Notes: generated by a model from the sequence alone, not told the origin. A stretch of DNA of 64,000 bases from Pseudomonas cannabina (GCF_900100365.1 NZ_FNKU01000001.1:124001-188000); one strand, 5' to 3'. Counted from the first letter of the stretch, positions 8,982-18,964 are shown. Numbers and translations are program-made.

Positions 8982-9327
8982 GAGATCAGTGTCGGCCGGA
9001 TAGATTTCGGTTATGTGGCGGTTGTGTGATGGATTAATGATAGATGTAGAAAATTCATGCGTGGGCAGGTCAACGCTTTCGCGCAATAGTTAATAGCGGA
9101 GCATGTTAGTTGTAAAGTTTTCTTGTGAGTTATTTGGTTTTGGTTTTTTTAACGTCCTACAGTTTTCTGGATAGGTTCTTAAGGTTGTGTAGTTCGAGCT
9201 AAATGGGTTGAGGTTATTTTGTTTTTTAGTAAGGTCTGGTTATCGAATTTATTGATTCGTTAATTAAGGGCTGGCGAATAGGGGGTGCCTCATGTTCTCG
9301 GCTCAAACCTATGCTAAGGAAAGTAAT
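8982..9327. other. AT-rich intergenic region
   Basis: About 345 bases between divergent genes with many T runs and clearly lower GC than the flanks. It presumably holds the promoters for both the glycosyltransferase gene and the FlhE-like gene. I see no gene and no convincing promoter pair. The composition change marks the left edge of an accessory stretch. Confidence 0.5.
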
Positions 9328-9750
9328 ATGAAATTGGACTGCAAAAAGCTGAAGTGGATTTCTTCGGCCCCAGGAATTGCGCTGGTGTTATTGGCTAGTC
9401 TGGATGTTGCCATGGCCGGTAGTTATCAGTCATCGGCCGCTTTGCCAGTGATTCATTCAAAAGGCTATCTTCACACGATTGAACTCCCCGTCAGCAGGCA
9501 TGTGCCTCCTGCAGCGATGATAAAAAATACGAGTTGGAGCTGGAACGTTGCGGGCTGGCCGCAAGGGTTGGAGGTTTATTTATGCCAAGGCACTGGTTTG
9601 TGTCTTGACATAACGCGTCAACGAACTGGCTCCACGACATTTTTTGATAATCGGTTTGCAGATCGCAAATTTCATTACGCGATCAGGGTAGGTGCAGCGG
9701 GACGGGTGCCGGTAGCGGGTCAACAAGGGCGAGTGACCGTCAACTGGTAA
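9328..9750 (+). CDS. FlhE-like periplasmic protein
   Basis: A 140-residue protein with a signal peptide (basic start MKLDCKKLKW, hydrophobic core GIALVLLASLDVA, cleavage probably after AMA-GS). The mature part matches the FlhE pattern: a W-S-W pair, GLEVYLCQG and GLCLDITRQ with two Cys, and a C-terminal FHYAIRVGAAGRVPVAGQQG then VTVNW. FlhE in enterobacteria is a small periplasmic protein tied to flagellar export and biofilm traits. AAGGA lies 6 bases before the ATG. It is an orphan here, with no flagellar genes around it, so it may have been recruited to another function. Confidence 0.6.
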   Translation: MKLDCKKLKWISSAPGIALVLLASLDVAMAGSYQSSAALPVIHSKGYLHTIELPVSRHVPPAAMIKNTSWSWNVAGWPQGLEVYLCQGTGLCLDITRQRTGSTTFFDNRFADRKFHYAIRVGAAGRVPVAGQQGRVTVNW

Positions 9751-9758
9751 TGCGGCCG

Positions 9759-9786
9759 GCGCCCTCCCTTGACGTGGGGAGGGCGC
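9759..9786. terminator. Bidirectional hairpin terminator
   Basis: A perfect 10-base-pair stem (GCGCCCTCCC / GGGAGGGCGC) with an 8-base loop lies between the stop codons of two convergent genes, 9 bases after one and 6 before the other. There is no long T run, so termination strength is uncertain. Confidence 0.65.
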
Positions 9787-9791
9787 TTGCA

Positions 9792-10289
9792 TTACCAGTT
9801 CGCTATGTCTCGGAATCTTTCAGGAAGAGCGTCATTGAAATTCAGTATTTTTTCAAGAATCTCGGCGGGAGGCGTACCTTTCAAATGTTCTAACTCATAC
9901 AGTCTTACTCTTTCTATTTTTATGTTGCCCCACGTTTTCTGAAAGTAAGCGCTTGACTCGGATGTTACGATCTCCCCAGTGGCGCAGTAACGTATGATGG
10001 GGTAGTCAGACAGGTCTACACCCTCACCGTTTAATGAATTGTAAGCATAGTTTTTTGCCAAAGCGGCTGCTTCTTCTGGGGCATTTTTAGCGTGTTCGAT
10101 CAGCTTCGGTTTTAGCTCCCCTCCTCGAGGGCTTTTTTTCGCACACTGAGAACTGCCGTATTCGTGGGTAGCGTGTTTCAGCGCCTGAGCGAATGTTTCG
10201 GCGTGTGCGGTGGGGGCGGATGGTGCATTTTTTTGCCGAATCCCGAAAGGGGTAACGTTTACGAATGGCGTAGGATCAAAAGATGTCAC
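9792..10289 (-). CDS. Hypothetical protein, second gene of an IS-split operon
   Basis: A 165-residue soluble protein of unknown family; it starts VTSFDPTPFVNVTPFGIRQ and ends FRDIANW. The GTG start is supported by a strong AGGAGG 9 bases upstream. The sequence is hydrophilic, with no signal peptide or membrane segment, and a mixed alpha/beta-looking second half (YPIIRYCATGEIVTSESSAY). If the neighbouring IS element is removed, its GTG overlaps the TGA of the upstream gene (GTGA), so it was the second, translationally coupled gene of a pair. The IS now lies 40 bases before the start, so expression may be lost or changed. Confidence 0.65.
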   Translation of the reverse strand: MTSFDPTPFVNVTPFGIRQKNAPSAPTAHAETFAQALKHATHEYGSSQCAKKSPRGGELKPKLIEHAKNAPEEAAALAKNYAYNSLNGEGVDLSDYPIIRYCATGEIVTSESSAYFQKTWGNIKIERVRLYELEHLKGTPPAEILEKILNFNDALPERFRDIANW

Positions 10290-10329
10290 TTCGCAGCCCT
10301 CCTCATGCTTTCCATTGCCGCAGGCCTAG

Positions 10330-11538
10330 GGAGGCGCTGCAAAAATAGCCAACTGTCCCCACCCTTGGCACACTAAGTTCCTTCAACAGCCTCCCTCTCC
10401 GTGAGCGTTACGCGCGTGCAGAAGACCTTCTCCGAACTCGAATATACCGGCAAGAAAAAGCAGACTCGCCGAGATCGCTTCCTGGCTGACCTTGAACAGT
10501 TGGTGCCCTGGGCCCTGCTGGAGGCGCAAGTGGCGCCGTTTTATAGCAACACCGCAGGCAAGCGCGGACGCCCTGCGATAGGGGTGTCGCGCATGTTGCG
10601 CATGTACGTCGTGCAGCAGTGTTTCGGTTTCTCCGATGAAGGTTGCGAAGATGCCGTCTACGACAGCCAGGCCATCCGCGGTTTTATGGGTATCGACCTG
10701 GGTCGCGAGTCTGCACCGGATGCCACCACCTTGCTGCGTTTTCGCCGCTTGCTGGAAGTCCATCAGCTAACCCGGCTGCTGTTTGAAACGATTAACCAGC
10801 ATCTGGCCAGCCGGGGGCTGCTGCTCAAGGAAGGCACTATCGTCGACGCTACTCTGATCGCCGCGCCGCCCTCGGTCAAGAACCGAGAAGGCAAGCGTGA
10901 TCCTGAGATGCATCAGGCCAGGAAAGGCAATCAATGGCACTTTGGGATGAAGGCCCACATTGGTGTAGACGCCACGTCGGGGCTGGTGCACAGCGTAGTA
11001 GGGACGGCCGCTAACGTGGCGGATGTCACCCAGGTTGGCCAGTTGCTTCACGGTGACGAAACCTATGTTTCGGGTGACGCTGGATACACCGGTGCGGCCA
11101 AGCGACCGGAGCATGCTGAACGGGACGTTATCTGGTCGATTGCAGAACGGCCAAGCAGTTACAAGTAGCACGGCGAAGGCAGCGTGCTGTATCGGGTCAA
11201 GCGCAAAATTGAATATGCCAAGGCGCAACTGCGTGCCAAGGTCGAGCACCCCTTCCAGGTAATCAAGGTGCGCTTCAATCATCGCAAGGTTCGCTACCGT
11301 GGGCTGGAAAAGAATACAGCGCAGTTGTTCAGTTTGTTTGGGTTGGCCAATCTGATGCTGGCCAAGCGGTATTTACAACAGACGGCAGGATAAATCCGTC
11401 TGAAAGGCGGGACTGGCCCGCCTTTCAGCAAAATGAGGGCAGAAATCTGCTCGAGAAACGTAAAATAAGGCCGGCAGGTTGAAAAAAACCGGCTTGGAAA
11501 TGGGGACGGTGCGAACGGGTTAATTGTTCAGCGTCTCC
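10330..11538 (+). mobile_element. IS5-family insertion sequence, type A, copy 1 (1209 bp)
   Basis: Ends are GGAGGCGCTG on the left and CAGCGTCTCC on the right, an imperfect inverted repeat. The 4-base target duplication CTAG flanks it (10326-10329 and 11539-11542). This YTAR-type target fits IS5-family elements with DDE transposases. The second copy, of identical length, is at 33754-34962. A 12-bp hairpin (11400-11428) follows the transposase frame. This copy carries a nonsense mutation in the transposase and has cut a small two-gene operon. Confidence 0.93.
10401..11393 (+). pseudogene. IS5-family transposase, inactivated by TAG at codon 256
   Basis: The frame starts with GTG and encodes an IS5-family DDE transposase: N-terminal helical domain, first Asp in TIVDATLI, second Asp in SGDAGYTG and the Glu in KVEHPF. 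In this copy codon 256 is TAG (11166-11168), while the other copy has CAG. The product would stop before the catalytic Glu (residue 282), so it should be inactive unless suppressed. The frame continues to its normal TAA after the stop. Apart from this, the two copies look the same. Confidence 0.93.
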
Positions 11539-11798
11539 CTAGGGGAGAATTTTTTGTCCTCCACTGCTGATTTGCGCTGTTCAAGGCTCATGTTATCCAT
11601 GAAAAAGGTCGAGCGTGGCGGGGGTGCGCTGCCCAGCATGGCGGAGTTGACCTGCGCAGGTTCGTCGGTCTTCTGTGTGATGACGTTACTGAGTATCTGG
11701 CCGAAACGAGCCGAGCGGGATTCCGGGACTTTTTCGAGTGCGGCGGGCCGGTGGCGGGTGTTTGTTTCGAGAAGTGCGGATTTTTTAATGTTTTCCAT
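11520..11798 (-). pseudogene. Small hypothetical gene with C-terminus replaced by IS sequence
   Basis: It starts MENIKKSALLETNTRHRPAA with AGGAG upstream of the ATG. The IS insertion at the CTAG target replaces the end: the frame now reads through SPR into ETLNN and stops within the IS end. Rejoining the flanks restores an ORF of 99 residues ending RPAAMESMRRAAK, whose TGA overlaps the GTG of the next gene (10289). The protein is small and Ser/Arg-rich without signal peptide; I do not recognise the family. The last 13 native residues are lost here. Confidence 0.7.
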
Positions 11799-12133
11799 TG
11801 TTGTGCAGCTCCTGTTGTTTAGTGACAACAGAGCAAGTGCAATGCCAATCTGAAAAATTAGTTGAAGTCCTACATGAATGCACTGACAGGCAGGGCGGTG
11901 GTTTTGTAATTCCTACAGACACATCCTACAGAGGTGTTTTTAAGCAGTCGGCAAACTTTGTTCTTGAGCGGCAATAACTTGCCAGTTGCGTTTTTTGGCG
12001 TGCCGGGTTTCGTTTGTAAGTTCAAGGATTTTCTATTGTAGGGTTATTCTGTATTTGTTTTTTCAGTGTTGTTATTACGCCAAGTGCCGAATGGATGCTC
12101 GTCATCCGTCCGGCACTCTTTCAGCTGAAGCGA
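11799..12133. other. AT-rich spacer with a hairpin
   Basis: The spacer is clearly AT-rich and no convincing gene is seen. A hairpin at 12083-12117 (AGTGCCG/CGGCACT outer arms, with ATGGATG/CATCC inside) lies just after the stop codon of the following minus-strand gene and is probably its terminator. The promoter for the IS-cut operon should lie near 11830-11900. Confidence 0.5.
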
Positions 12134-12484
12134 TTAGCCCAGGTCGCGAACCAGTTGGCCGATCACTTCACCCACCTTGGCCAGATCCGGCGCGCCCAGG
12201 CGATGCTTATCCGCGTACGAATACGCTACGGTAAACAGACCTGCGGTGCGGGTGGAGTAGGAGGGGGCGTCTTTTTCGAAAACGCGGGTCGACGCTTCGG
12301 CAGTCAGCGATGCGGAACTGATCACCACGCCTTCTGCAGGATCGTTAACGCCGTTGATATAAACATTGTCCGGGTCGATAGACCATTCGGCCAGTTCACT
12401 GACCAGGAACGCACGGATTTTTTCCTGAAGTGTTGCGGTATCATTCTGGATGGCAAGTGCAGCCGGGTTTACTGGGGTGTTCAT
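12134..12484 (-). CDS. Hypothetical protein, 116 residues
   Basis: It starts MNTPVNPAALAIQNDTATLQ and is an acidic, soluble protein with a helical N-terminus (LQEKIRAFLVSELAEW) and a closing AKVGEVIGQLVRDLG. AAGGAAG stands just before the ATG as ribosome binding site. No signal peptide, membrane segment or familiar motif is visible. It is a single gene between an AT-rich spacer and the cysZ-like gene. I do not recognise the family; normal codon use and a clear Shine-Dalgarno sequence argue that it is real. Confidence 0.65.
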   Translation of the reverse strand: MNTPVNPAALAIQNDTATLQEKIRAFLVSELAEWSIDPDNVYINGVNDPAEGVVISSASLTAEASTRVFEKDAPSYSTRTAGLFTVAYSYADKHRLGAPDLAKVGEVIGQLVRDLG

Positions 12485-12636
12485 GATTTAACTTCCTTGT
12501 TAAGTTCATGCGTCGTCATGTTTGATTGCAGTGGGCTTCACATGAACGGGTTGGTTGAGGCCCTATTAAATGCCTGTCGACAGGGCCAGGTGCGGTACAT
12601 ATATATGGCGTGTAATTTTTCGCGCTTTGGATATGT

Positions 12637-12659
12637 CGGGCGCATCTTGCGTGCGCCCG
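12637..12659 (-). terminator. Hairpin downstream of cysZ
   Basis: An 8-base-pair stem (CGGGCGCA/TGCGCCCG) with a 7-base loop lies 13 bases after the stop codon of the cysZ-like gene. No T run follows, so it may be an RNA end stabiliser rather than a full terminator. Confidence 0.5.
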
Positions 12660-12671
12660 GCATTTCAGCAT

Positions 12672-13433
12672 TCAGCCACGCGCATGCGTGACGGGCAGTG
12701 CATCTGCGCCGCGTTCGCGAACCCAGAACAAGGTTGCGCCCGCAACGGCGGCAGGCATCATCAGCAGGTTGACCACCGGGATCAACAAGGCCGCGTAGAC
12801 GATGCCGCCGAAGCTCAGGCTTTGCCAACGTTTGCTTTTCAGCCAGCCGAGCATCTCGTTCCAGCCCAGTTTATGGTTGTCGGCCGGGTAGTCGATGTAC
12901 TGGATCGCCATCATCCAGACGCCAAACAGCAGCCACAGCGGCGCGGCGATGATATTGGCCACCGGAATGAAAGACAGAACGAACAGCCCGAGCATGCGCG
13001 GCAGCATATAGCCCAGCTTGCGTGCCTCGCGGGCCAGTGTGCGCGGCACCATGGCGATCAGTTCGGCCCAGCTGAAAGCCGGTGAATCGTCTACGCCACG
13101 AATCACCGCTTCGACTTTCTCGGAAAGAAACCCGTTGAACGGCGCCGCGATGATGTTGGCAACCACGGTGAAAGTAAAAAACACCATCAGCAGCACCAGC
13201 GCTACAAACAGCGGCCACAGGATATAGCTGAGGAAGCTCAGCCAGTGGGGAAGCGTGGGCATGAACGTATCGACCCACAGTTCGAATTGGTGGATCGCCA
13301 GGTAGATGAGGCCGCAGAAGAGGATCAGGTTGATGCTCAGGGGCAGCAGAACAAACAGGCGCAGGCCGGGGCTGAGGATCAGTTTGAGGCCTTCGCCGAG
13401 GTATTGCGGGCCGGTCAGGGCAGGAGCGGGCAT
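12672..13433 (-). CDS. cysZ: CysZ-like sulfate permease (EI24 family)
   Basis: The protein has 253 residues, the same length as CysZ of E. coli. It starts [20 protein letters not shown] and has about four hydrophobic segments (residues 25-45, 65-95, 140-170, 200-230) with the EI24-family feature [11 protein letters not shown]. CysZ brings sulfate into the cytoplasm for cysteine synthesis. It is divergent from trxB with a long spacer; the trxB pairing fits sulfur/redox metabolism but is not an operon. Confidence 0.9.
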   Translation of the reverse strand: MPAPALTGPQYLGEGLKLILSPGLRLFVLLPLSINLILFCGLIYLAIHQFELWVDTFMPTLPHWLSFLSYILWPLFVALVLLMVFFTFTVVANIIAAPFNGFLSEKVEAVIRGVDDSPAFSWAELIAMVPRTLAREARKLGYMLPRMLGLFVLSFIPVANIIAAPLWLLFGVWMMAIQYIDYPADNHKLGWNEMLGWLKSKRWQSLSFGGIVYAALLIPVVNLLMMPAAVAGATLFWVRERGADALPVTHARG

Positions 13434-14777
<1,344 letters not shown>

Positions 14778-14834
14778 TTGGCGTTTAGGGGAGTGGAGCG
14801 CGTGACGCTTCACTTGTCCGCGAACTGCGTTAAT

Positions 14835-14985
14835 GTGGGAGCGGACTTGTCCGCGAACTGCCGGGTACCGGCAGCAAAGCCTGCACATGCGGTTCAACAG
14901 GTACAGCCGAATAACCTGTTGCTCAGGGCCGCTTCGCAGCCCATCGCAGCCGTCGTAGCTTCCTGAAGCTTCCACGGCCTTCGGC
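14835..14985. repeat. Composite REP-type repeat
   Basis: It begins GTGGGAGCGGACTTGTCCGC, continues with a second palindrome CTGCCGGGTACCGGCAG, and ends with a GGCCGCTTCGCAGCCCATCG tail. The same order of parts is found twice at 58048-58277, so this is one composite element with a conserved layout. It lies 3' of trxB and may act as a transcript end signal. Confidence 0.75.
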
Positions 14986-15034
14986 CAGAATCAAAAACAG
15001 ACTTATGCGGGCTGAGCGTGAAGAACGATTCTGA

Positions 15035-15375
15035 TCAGGCCTTGCGCTTGAGCGGCTCGCCTTCGAACTTGACGCTTGCCAGGCCATTTGCGATCAGCGC
15101 ACGGATATTGCCGTGGTCGTTGCCTTCGGGCTGGCCTGCACGGAGCGGTAATGTTCGCCGAATGCCAGTAGTGCATCTTCGTCGCTCAAGCCTTCGAGCA
15201 GCGCGAGACCGAGTGTCTTGCATGAACCTTCGTTCTGTCCGGCGGCATTATCGACATCGCCGTTCCTGAAGGCCTGAGGCTGGTAGTCGTAACCTTCGGC
15301 AATGAAACTCAGCGTGTCAGCGAACACATGTTCACCGCTGCGCAGGCTGGTGCGCAGGGAATTCAGGTCAGTCAT
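15035..15375 (-). pseudogene. HopJ-family protein gene with a one-base frameshift
   Basis: The first part starts MTDLNSLRTSLRSGEHVFAD and reads the HopJ core (YQPQAFRNGDVDNAAGQNEG, SCKTLGLALLEGLS) up to YRSVQASP. At about 15128-15131 the frame shifts: the homologous continuation EGNDHGNIRALIANGLASVK and FEGEPLKRKA is in another frame. Adding one C to the CCC run joins both into a 113-residue protein, the normal family length. HopJ1 was named as a type III effector candidate in P. syringae, but family members are common in bacteria without a type III system. Its ATG overlaps the DUF1244 stop by 8 bases. Confidence 0.85.
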
Positions 15376-15664
15376 GCTTGGATTCCTTGACGAACGCGGC
15401 TTGTTGCCCGGCGCTGGCTTCTTTCTGGTACTGGGCTTTCCACTCGCTGTACGGCATGCCGTAGACCACTTCACGGGCATCATCGAGGCTGATGTCGATG
15501 TGCTTTTCGTCGGCCGCGGCTTTGTACCATTTGGACAGGCAGTTGCGGCAAAAGCCGGACAGGTTCATCAGGTCGATGTTCTGGACATCCTTGCGGCTGT
15601 CCAGGTGCGCAACCAGTCGGCGAAAGGCTGCGGCTTCAAGTTCGAGGCGTTCTTGCTCGGTCAT
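15368..15664 (-). CDS. DUF1244-family protein
   Basis: A 98-residue soluble protein with the family pattern: an N-terminal helical part (MTEQERLELEAAAFRRLVAH), NLSGFCRNCLSKWY with two Cys, and GMPYSEWKAQYQKEA. The biochemical function is unknown. In Pseudomonas the gene regularly follows folX; here it lies 43 bases after folX and overlaps the hopJ start by 8 bases, which indicates one transcript and perhaps translational coupling. The Cys pair could bind a metal, but this is only inference. Confidence 0.88.
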   Translation of the reverse strand: MTEQERLELEAAAFRRLVAHLDSRKDVQNIDLMNLSGFCRNCLSKWYKAAADEKHIDISLDDAREVVYGMPYSEWKAQYQKEASAGQQAAFVKESKHD

Positions 15665-15707
15665 GACGGGCTCTATTCAGTCAGAAAGTTGCGTCATGAT
15701 AAGAGTT

Positions 15708-16079
15708 TCAACGCTGACCGGCGAGTGTGATCGACACCGATTCAGCGAAGCGCAGCGCATGTGGCTTGTCGACTTCCACCTCGGCATAACTGACAGCCTG
15801 ATGAGTCATCACCAGGTCCAGCACTTCCTGCGTCAGTCTTTCCAGCAGCGCAAAGCGGTTGCCTTCGACGTGCTGAATGATCGCCTTGGTAATCGTGCGG
15901 TAGTTGAGCGCGTGCTCGATATCGTTGTCACGCACCGCTTCCTGAGCAGCGTAGAGGATCGTCACGTTGATCAATACATCCTGCTTGTTGACGATTTCAT
16001 CCTCGTTGATGCCGATATAAGTACGCAGGCGCAAGTCCTTGATACGGATGCGCGCCGTGCCCGGTTCGAGTCTGGCCAT
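15708..16079 (-). CDS. folX: Dihydroneopterin triphosphate 2'-epimerase
   Basis: A 123-residue protein of the FolB/FolX fold. It matches FolX over its length: [51 protein letters not shown] and [20 protein letters not shown]. It epimerises 7,8-dihydroneopterin triphosphate to the monapterin form. Its ATG overlaps the TAA of folE by one base (TAATG), so the two are coupled. Together with FolE and FolM it should supply tetrahydromonapterin, the cofactor of phenylalanine hydroxylase in Pseudomonas. Confidence 0.93.
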   Translation of the reverse strand: MARLEPGTARIRIKDLRLRTYIGINEDEIVNKQDVLINVTILYAAQEAVRDNDIEHALNYRTITKAIIQHVEGNRFALLERLTQEVLDLVMTHQAVSYAEVEVDKPHALRFAESVSITLAGQR

Positions 16080-16642
16080 TACTGGGTGCTCCGTCCGATC
16101 AGTTGCAGAAACTCCATGCGTGTGGTGCTCGATTCACGGAAGGCCCCCAGCATCACCGAGGTGTTCATGGTCGAGTTCTGCTTTTCGACGCCGCGCATCA
16201 TCATGCACATGTGTTTCGCTTCGATGACCACTGCCACGCCAGCAGCGCCGGTCACTTCCTGAATCGCATCGGCAATCTGTCTGGTGAGGTTTTCCTGAAT
16301 CTGCAGACGGCGGGCAAACATGTCCACGATGCGCGCGATCTTTGACAGGCCCAGTACTTTGCCGGTCGGAATGTAGGCCACATGGGCCTTGCCAATGAAC
16401 GGCAGCAGGTGGTGTTCGCAGAGCGAGTACAGCTCGATGTTCTGCACGATGACCATTTCATCGTTGTCAGAGGCGAACAGGGCGCCGTTGACGATCTCTT
16501 CGACACTCTGGGCGTAGCCGTGACACAAATACTGCATCGCCTTGGCAGCGCGTTTTGGAGTGTCGAGAAGGCCTTCGCGGTCCGGATTCTCACCAAGTCC
16601 GAGCAGAATGTCCCGGTAGTGCTGTGGCAGGGATGAACTCAT
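16079..16642 (-). CDS. folE: GTP cyclohydrolase I
   Basis: A 187-residue enzyme with the zinc site [18 protein letters not shown], the later Cys-containing loop [17 protein letters not shown] and the active-site [20 protein letters not shown]. It converts GTP to 7,8-dihydroneopterin triphosphate, the first pterin step. It lies 21 bases after folM and overlaps folX by one base. Pseudomonads carry more than one folE copy, and the one in the folM-folX cluster serves the monapterin branch; the assignment here rests on context. Confidence 0.95.
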   Translation of the reverse strand: MSSSLPQHYRDILLGLGENPDREGLLDTPKRAAKAMQYLCHGYAQSVEEIVNGALFASDNDEMVIVQNIELYSLCEHHLLPFIGKAHVAYIPTGKVLGLSKIARIVDMFARRLQIQENLTRQIADAIQEVTGAAGVAVVIEAKHMCMMMRGVEKQNSTMNTSVMLGAFRESSTTRMEFLQLIGRSTQ

Positions 16643-16663
16643 CAGAAGGGTCCTCGGGGCGGC

Positions 16664-17374
16664 TTACTTGACGTGCCGTCCGCCGTTTACGGTCAGTGTT
16701 GTGCCAGTGACATAGGTGTTGTCCAGAAGGTAGCGCAGGCTCTGGTAAATCACCTCTGCACCAGGCTCTATGCCGATGGCCGACTTGGCCAGGGCTTTGG
16801 CGCGGTAGGCCGCATCGTCCTTGGGTTGAAACATCAACAGCGCCGGAGCAATGCCGTTGACTTTGATATGGGGCGCGAAGCGGGCGGCGAAGGACAGCGT
16901 CAGGCTTTCCAGGCCCGCCTTGGTAGCGCAATAGGCTATGTGCTTGCTGCTGCCCTTGCGGGTCACGTCATCGCTGATGTGCACGATGTCGGCGACTTCA
17001 CTGGCGTGCAGCAGCGGCTCGCAATGCAGGTTGATCAGGTACGGCGCCAACATGTGCACGCCGAACATCCGGGTGAAATTCACGGCTTCGTCGCCCGGCG
17101 TTTCGGCCAGCCATTCGGACGCGTTATGAACAATGGCGCGCAGGCTGTCGGTCTGCTTTCTCAGGCCCTCGATAAACGTCAGGATGCCGACTTCGCTGGA
17201 AAAATCACCATGGATCGTCACGGCACCTGCATCGCGTAATTGCATCACGCTGGCATGCTCGGTTCGATAACTGATGATGACCCGATGCCCGTGTTCCAGC
17301 AGACGCAAGGCGCAATGCAGGCCCACGCGCTGACTGGCGCCGGTGATCAGAATGGGTGCAGAAGATAGAGTCAT
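16664..17374 (-). CDS. folM: Dihydromonapterin reductase
   Basis: A 236-residue short-chain dehydrogenase: the nucleotide loop is ITGASQRVG with the Arg after the loop (SYRTEH) that favours NADPH, the catalytic YCATKAGLESL, and the C-terminal TLTVNGGRHVK. The neighbourhood folE-folX identifies it as FolM, which reduces dihydromonapterin to tetrahydromonapterin. It is the first gene of the folM-folE-folX-DUF1244-hopJ transcript; the promoter should lie in the spacer upstream of 17374. Confidence 0.9.
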   Translation of the reverse strand: MTLSSAPILITGASQRVGLHCALRLLEHGHRVIISYRTEHASVMQLRDAGAVTIHGDFSSEVGILTFIEGLRKQTDSLRAIVHNASEWLAETPGDEAVNFTRMFGVHMLAPYLINLHCEPLLHASEVADIVHISDDVTRKGSSKHIAYCATKAGLESLTLSFAARFAPHIKVNGIAPALLMFQPKDDAAYRAKALAKSAIGIEPGAEVIYQSLRYLLDNTYVTGTTLTVNGGRHVK

Positions 17375-17572
17375 CGACAGCTCGCGAGTCAGTGTCCGGA
17401 ATTCAGAGAAATCTTACGATCAATTGTCTCAACCGGTTTACAAGCGAACTTATACCAGCGGATTTTTTTGTACAACCCTGGAGATCATGAAACTCGTCTT
17501 TTCAGCTGTGAAAAGAGGCTGTCACGCCATTTTTCAGCGTGGCACAGGGTGAGCAGAAGGATGGTGGAGGAT

Positions 17573-17611
17573 AAAGACCTGTACCGGCTTATCAAGCGTG
17601 TACAGGTCTTT
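17573..17611 (-). terminator. Hairpin terminator downstream of the monooxygenase-like gene
   Basis: A perfect 12-base-pair stem (AAAGACCTGTAC/GTACAGGTCTTT) with a 15-base loop lies 6 bases after the stop codon. The minus-strand continuation has a short T stretch (TTTATCC) only. A likely terminator, perhaps weak. Confidence 0.6.
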
Positions 17612-17617
17612 GGAAAA

Positions 17618-18187
17618 TTATCGTGGGGAAGGCGTGTGTGTAGCGTGCGCAGTTGTTGTCTTCGGAGTGTTCAGCCAAGAGGCGAGCAGGCGTGTGGACA
17701 GCGGAATGAACAGGTAAACCATCAGGGGAGTCAGTATCGCCGTGCTGATCAGAATGCGCGGCAGCAGATCCAGATGATTGAGCAGGGGGCCGAGCAAAAA
17801 GTTGAAGATCAATGACACGGGAAAAAACGCCAGCCAGATGGCGACGGCCTGCTTCCAGCGCGGCGGACGCTGATCGATTGCACCGAACCACCCATCAATG
17901 CCACTGACGCGGTGTTCGGAGGGTTGGGCGAACAGACCGCTGCCGCGCACCAACCAGGAGCGTCGCGAGGCGGAATGCTCCCAGGCGTGCATGGTGTGCT
18001 CATCGGTAAAGCGGAAAATGATCTGAAATTCATCGCCACCAGGCGGGGGAGCCAATACACCGGAGCCCAGATAACCCGTGAAATCCGTAGCCAATTGTTC
18101 GCCTTCATGCAGCCAGGTCATCATTTCCTGATAGCGGCCGTGTGCAACGCGGCGGGCAACCATCAAGGTGACAGGTGAGGTAGACAT
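17618..18187 (-). CDS. Antibiotic biosynthesis monooxygenase-domain membrane protein
   Basis: The 189-residue protein joins an N-terminal ABM (dimeric alpha/beta barrel) domain (residues about 5-95; VTLMVARRVAHGRYQEMMTW, FQIIFRFTDEHTMHAWEHS) to two hydrophobic segments (about 115-135 and 145-170; AIWLAFFPVSLIFNFLLGPL). Such ABM-TM proteins are common in pseudomonads and lack an assigned function; the name monooxygenase comes from the fold only. It is a single gene. Confidence 0.8.
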   Translation of the reverse strand: MSTSPVTLMVARRVAHGRYQEMMTWLHEGEQLATDFTGYLGSGVLAPPPGGDEFQIIFRFTDEHTMHAWEHSASRRSWLVRGSGLFAQPSEHRVSGIDGWFGAIDQRPPRWKQAVAIWLAFFPVSLIFNFLLGPLLNHLDLLPRILISTAILTPLMVYLFIPLSTRLLASWLNTPKTTTAHATHTPSPR

Positions 18188-18358
18188 TGTGTATCTCCGG
18201 TAGAGGCGTGAGATTCCCGGGTAGGGAGGTCACATGACGCGAGCCGGGGTGATGGGCGCGTCAGCTTCGATCAGAAGCAAGCAAGGATTATTCCTGAATC
18301 CGAGTTGAACCGGTAAAGATTTATACGCAATGTTCCGATACTTCTCCGCGCCGCCTAT

Positions 18359-18964
18359 TTATTTATGCAACGCCGGATGGACGCGCCGGTGCTCTTCCAG
18401 GATGAACTGGCGCAGGTGCTCAGCGTCTTCCTTGCTGTGCTGATTGAGACGATACGCACCGAATGCCGGTTTGGTCTGTCGCTCCAGCTTGCCTTTCATG
18501 GCGATCGGTGCCTGGCCGGACGGGGTGAACCAGGCCGAGAAACTTCTGGGCAACTTGCCTTCTTTGCGGGACTCGAGCAAAACGCCCTTGAAGGACAGTT
18601 CGTGAATCCACAGCGCGCTCGGGTTGCCTTTCTCGGTTTCCAGAGGGATCGGCTCTTGCAGCGCAAGCCGCCAGGGGCGGATCTGCGGGCCTTCTTCGAA
18701 AATGCTCGGCGCGCCCAGTTCCAGATGCAACGCGTGGAATTCGTCTTCGACCAGGTGCAGCGGGAAATTCATCTGCTGGTTTTCGAATTGCGCGTGAATG
18801 GTGACTTGTTGATGCGCCGCCAACCGGGTCAGCAAATCCTGGATCTGAACCCCGCCATTGACCAGCAGGCTGCGCGTGCTGTCACGCACGTTCAGCTGTG
18901 GATTGCGCTGCATGCTCTGGATAAAGTCCAGTTCAGCCTGTGTGAGGAGAGAATCAGGTTGCAT
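18359..18964 (-). CDS. PilZ-like c-di-GMP binding protein (YcgR-like)
   Basis: A 201-residue soluble protein. The N-terminal half resembles a YcgR-N fold (QIQDLLTRLAAHQQVTIHAQ, HALHLELGAPSIFEEG). The C-terminal half (about residues 95-190) has a PilZ-like pattern with an Arg pair (RPWR) and ELSFKGVLLE in place of the D/NxSxxG motif; the first Asp/Asn is Glu. This makes c-di-GMP binding plausible but not certain. The gene is divergent from the mioC-like pseudogene. Confidence 0.6.
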   Translation of the reverse strand: MQPDSLLTQAELDFIQSMQRNPQLNVRDSTRSLLVNGGVQIQDLLTRLAAHQQVTIHAQFENQQMNFPLHLVEDEFHALHLELGAPSIFEEGPQIRPWRLALQEPIPLETEKGNPSALWIHELSFKGVLLESRKEGKLPRSFSAWFTPSGQAPIAMKGKLERQTKPAFGAYRLNQHSKEDAEHLRQFILEEHRRVHPALHK

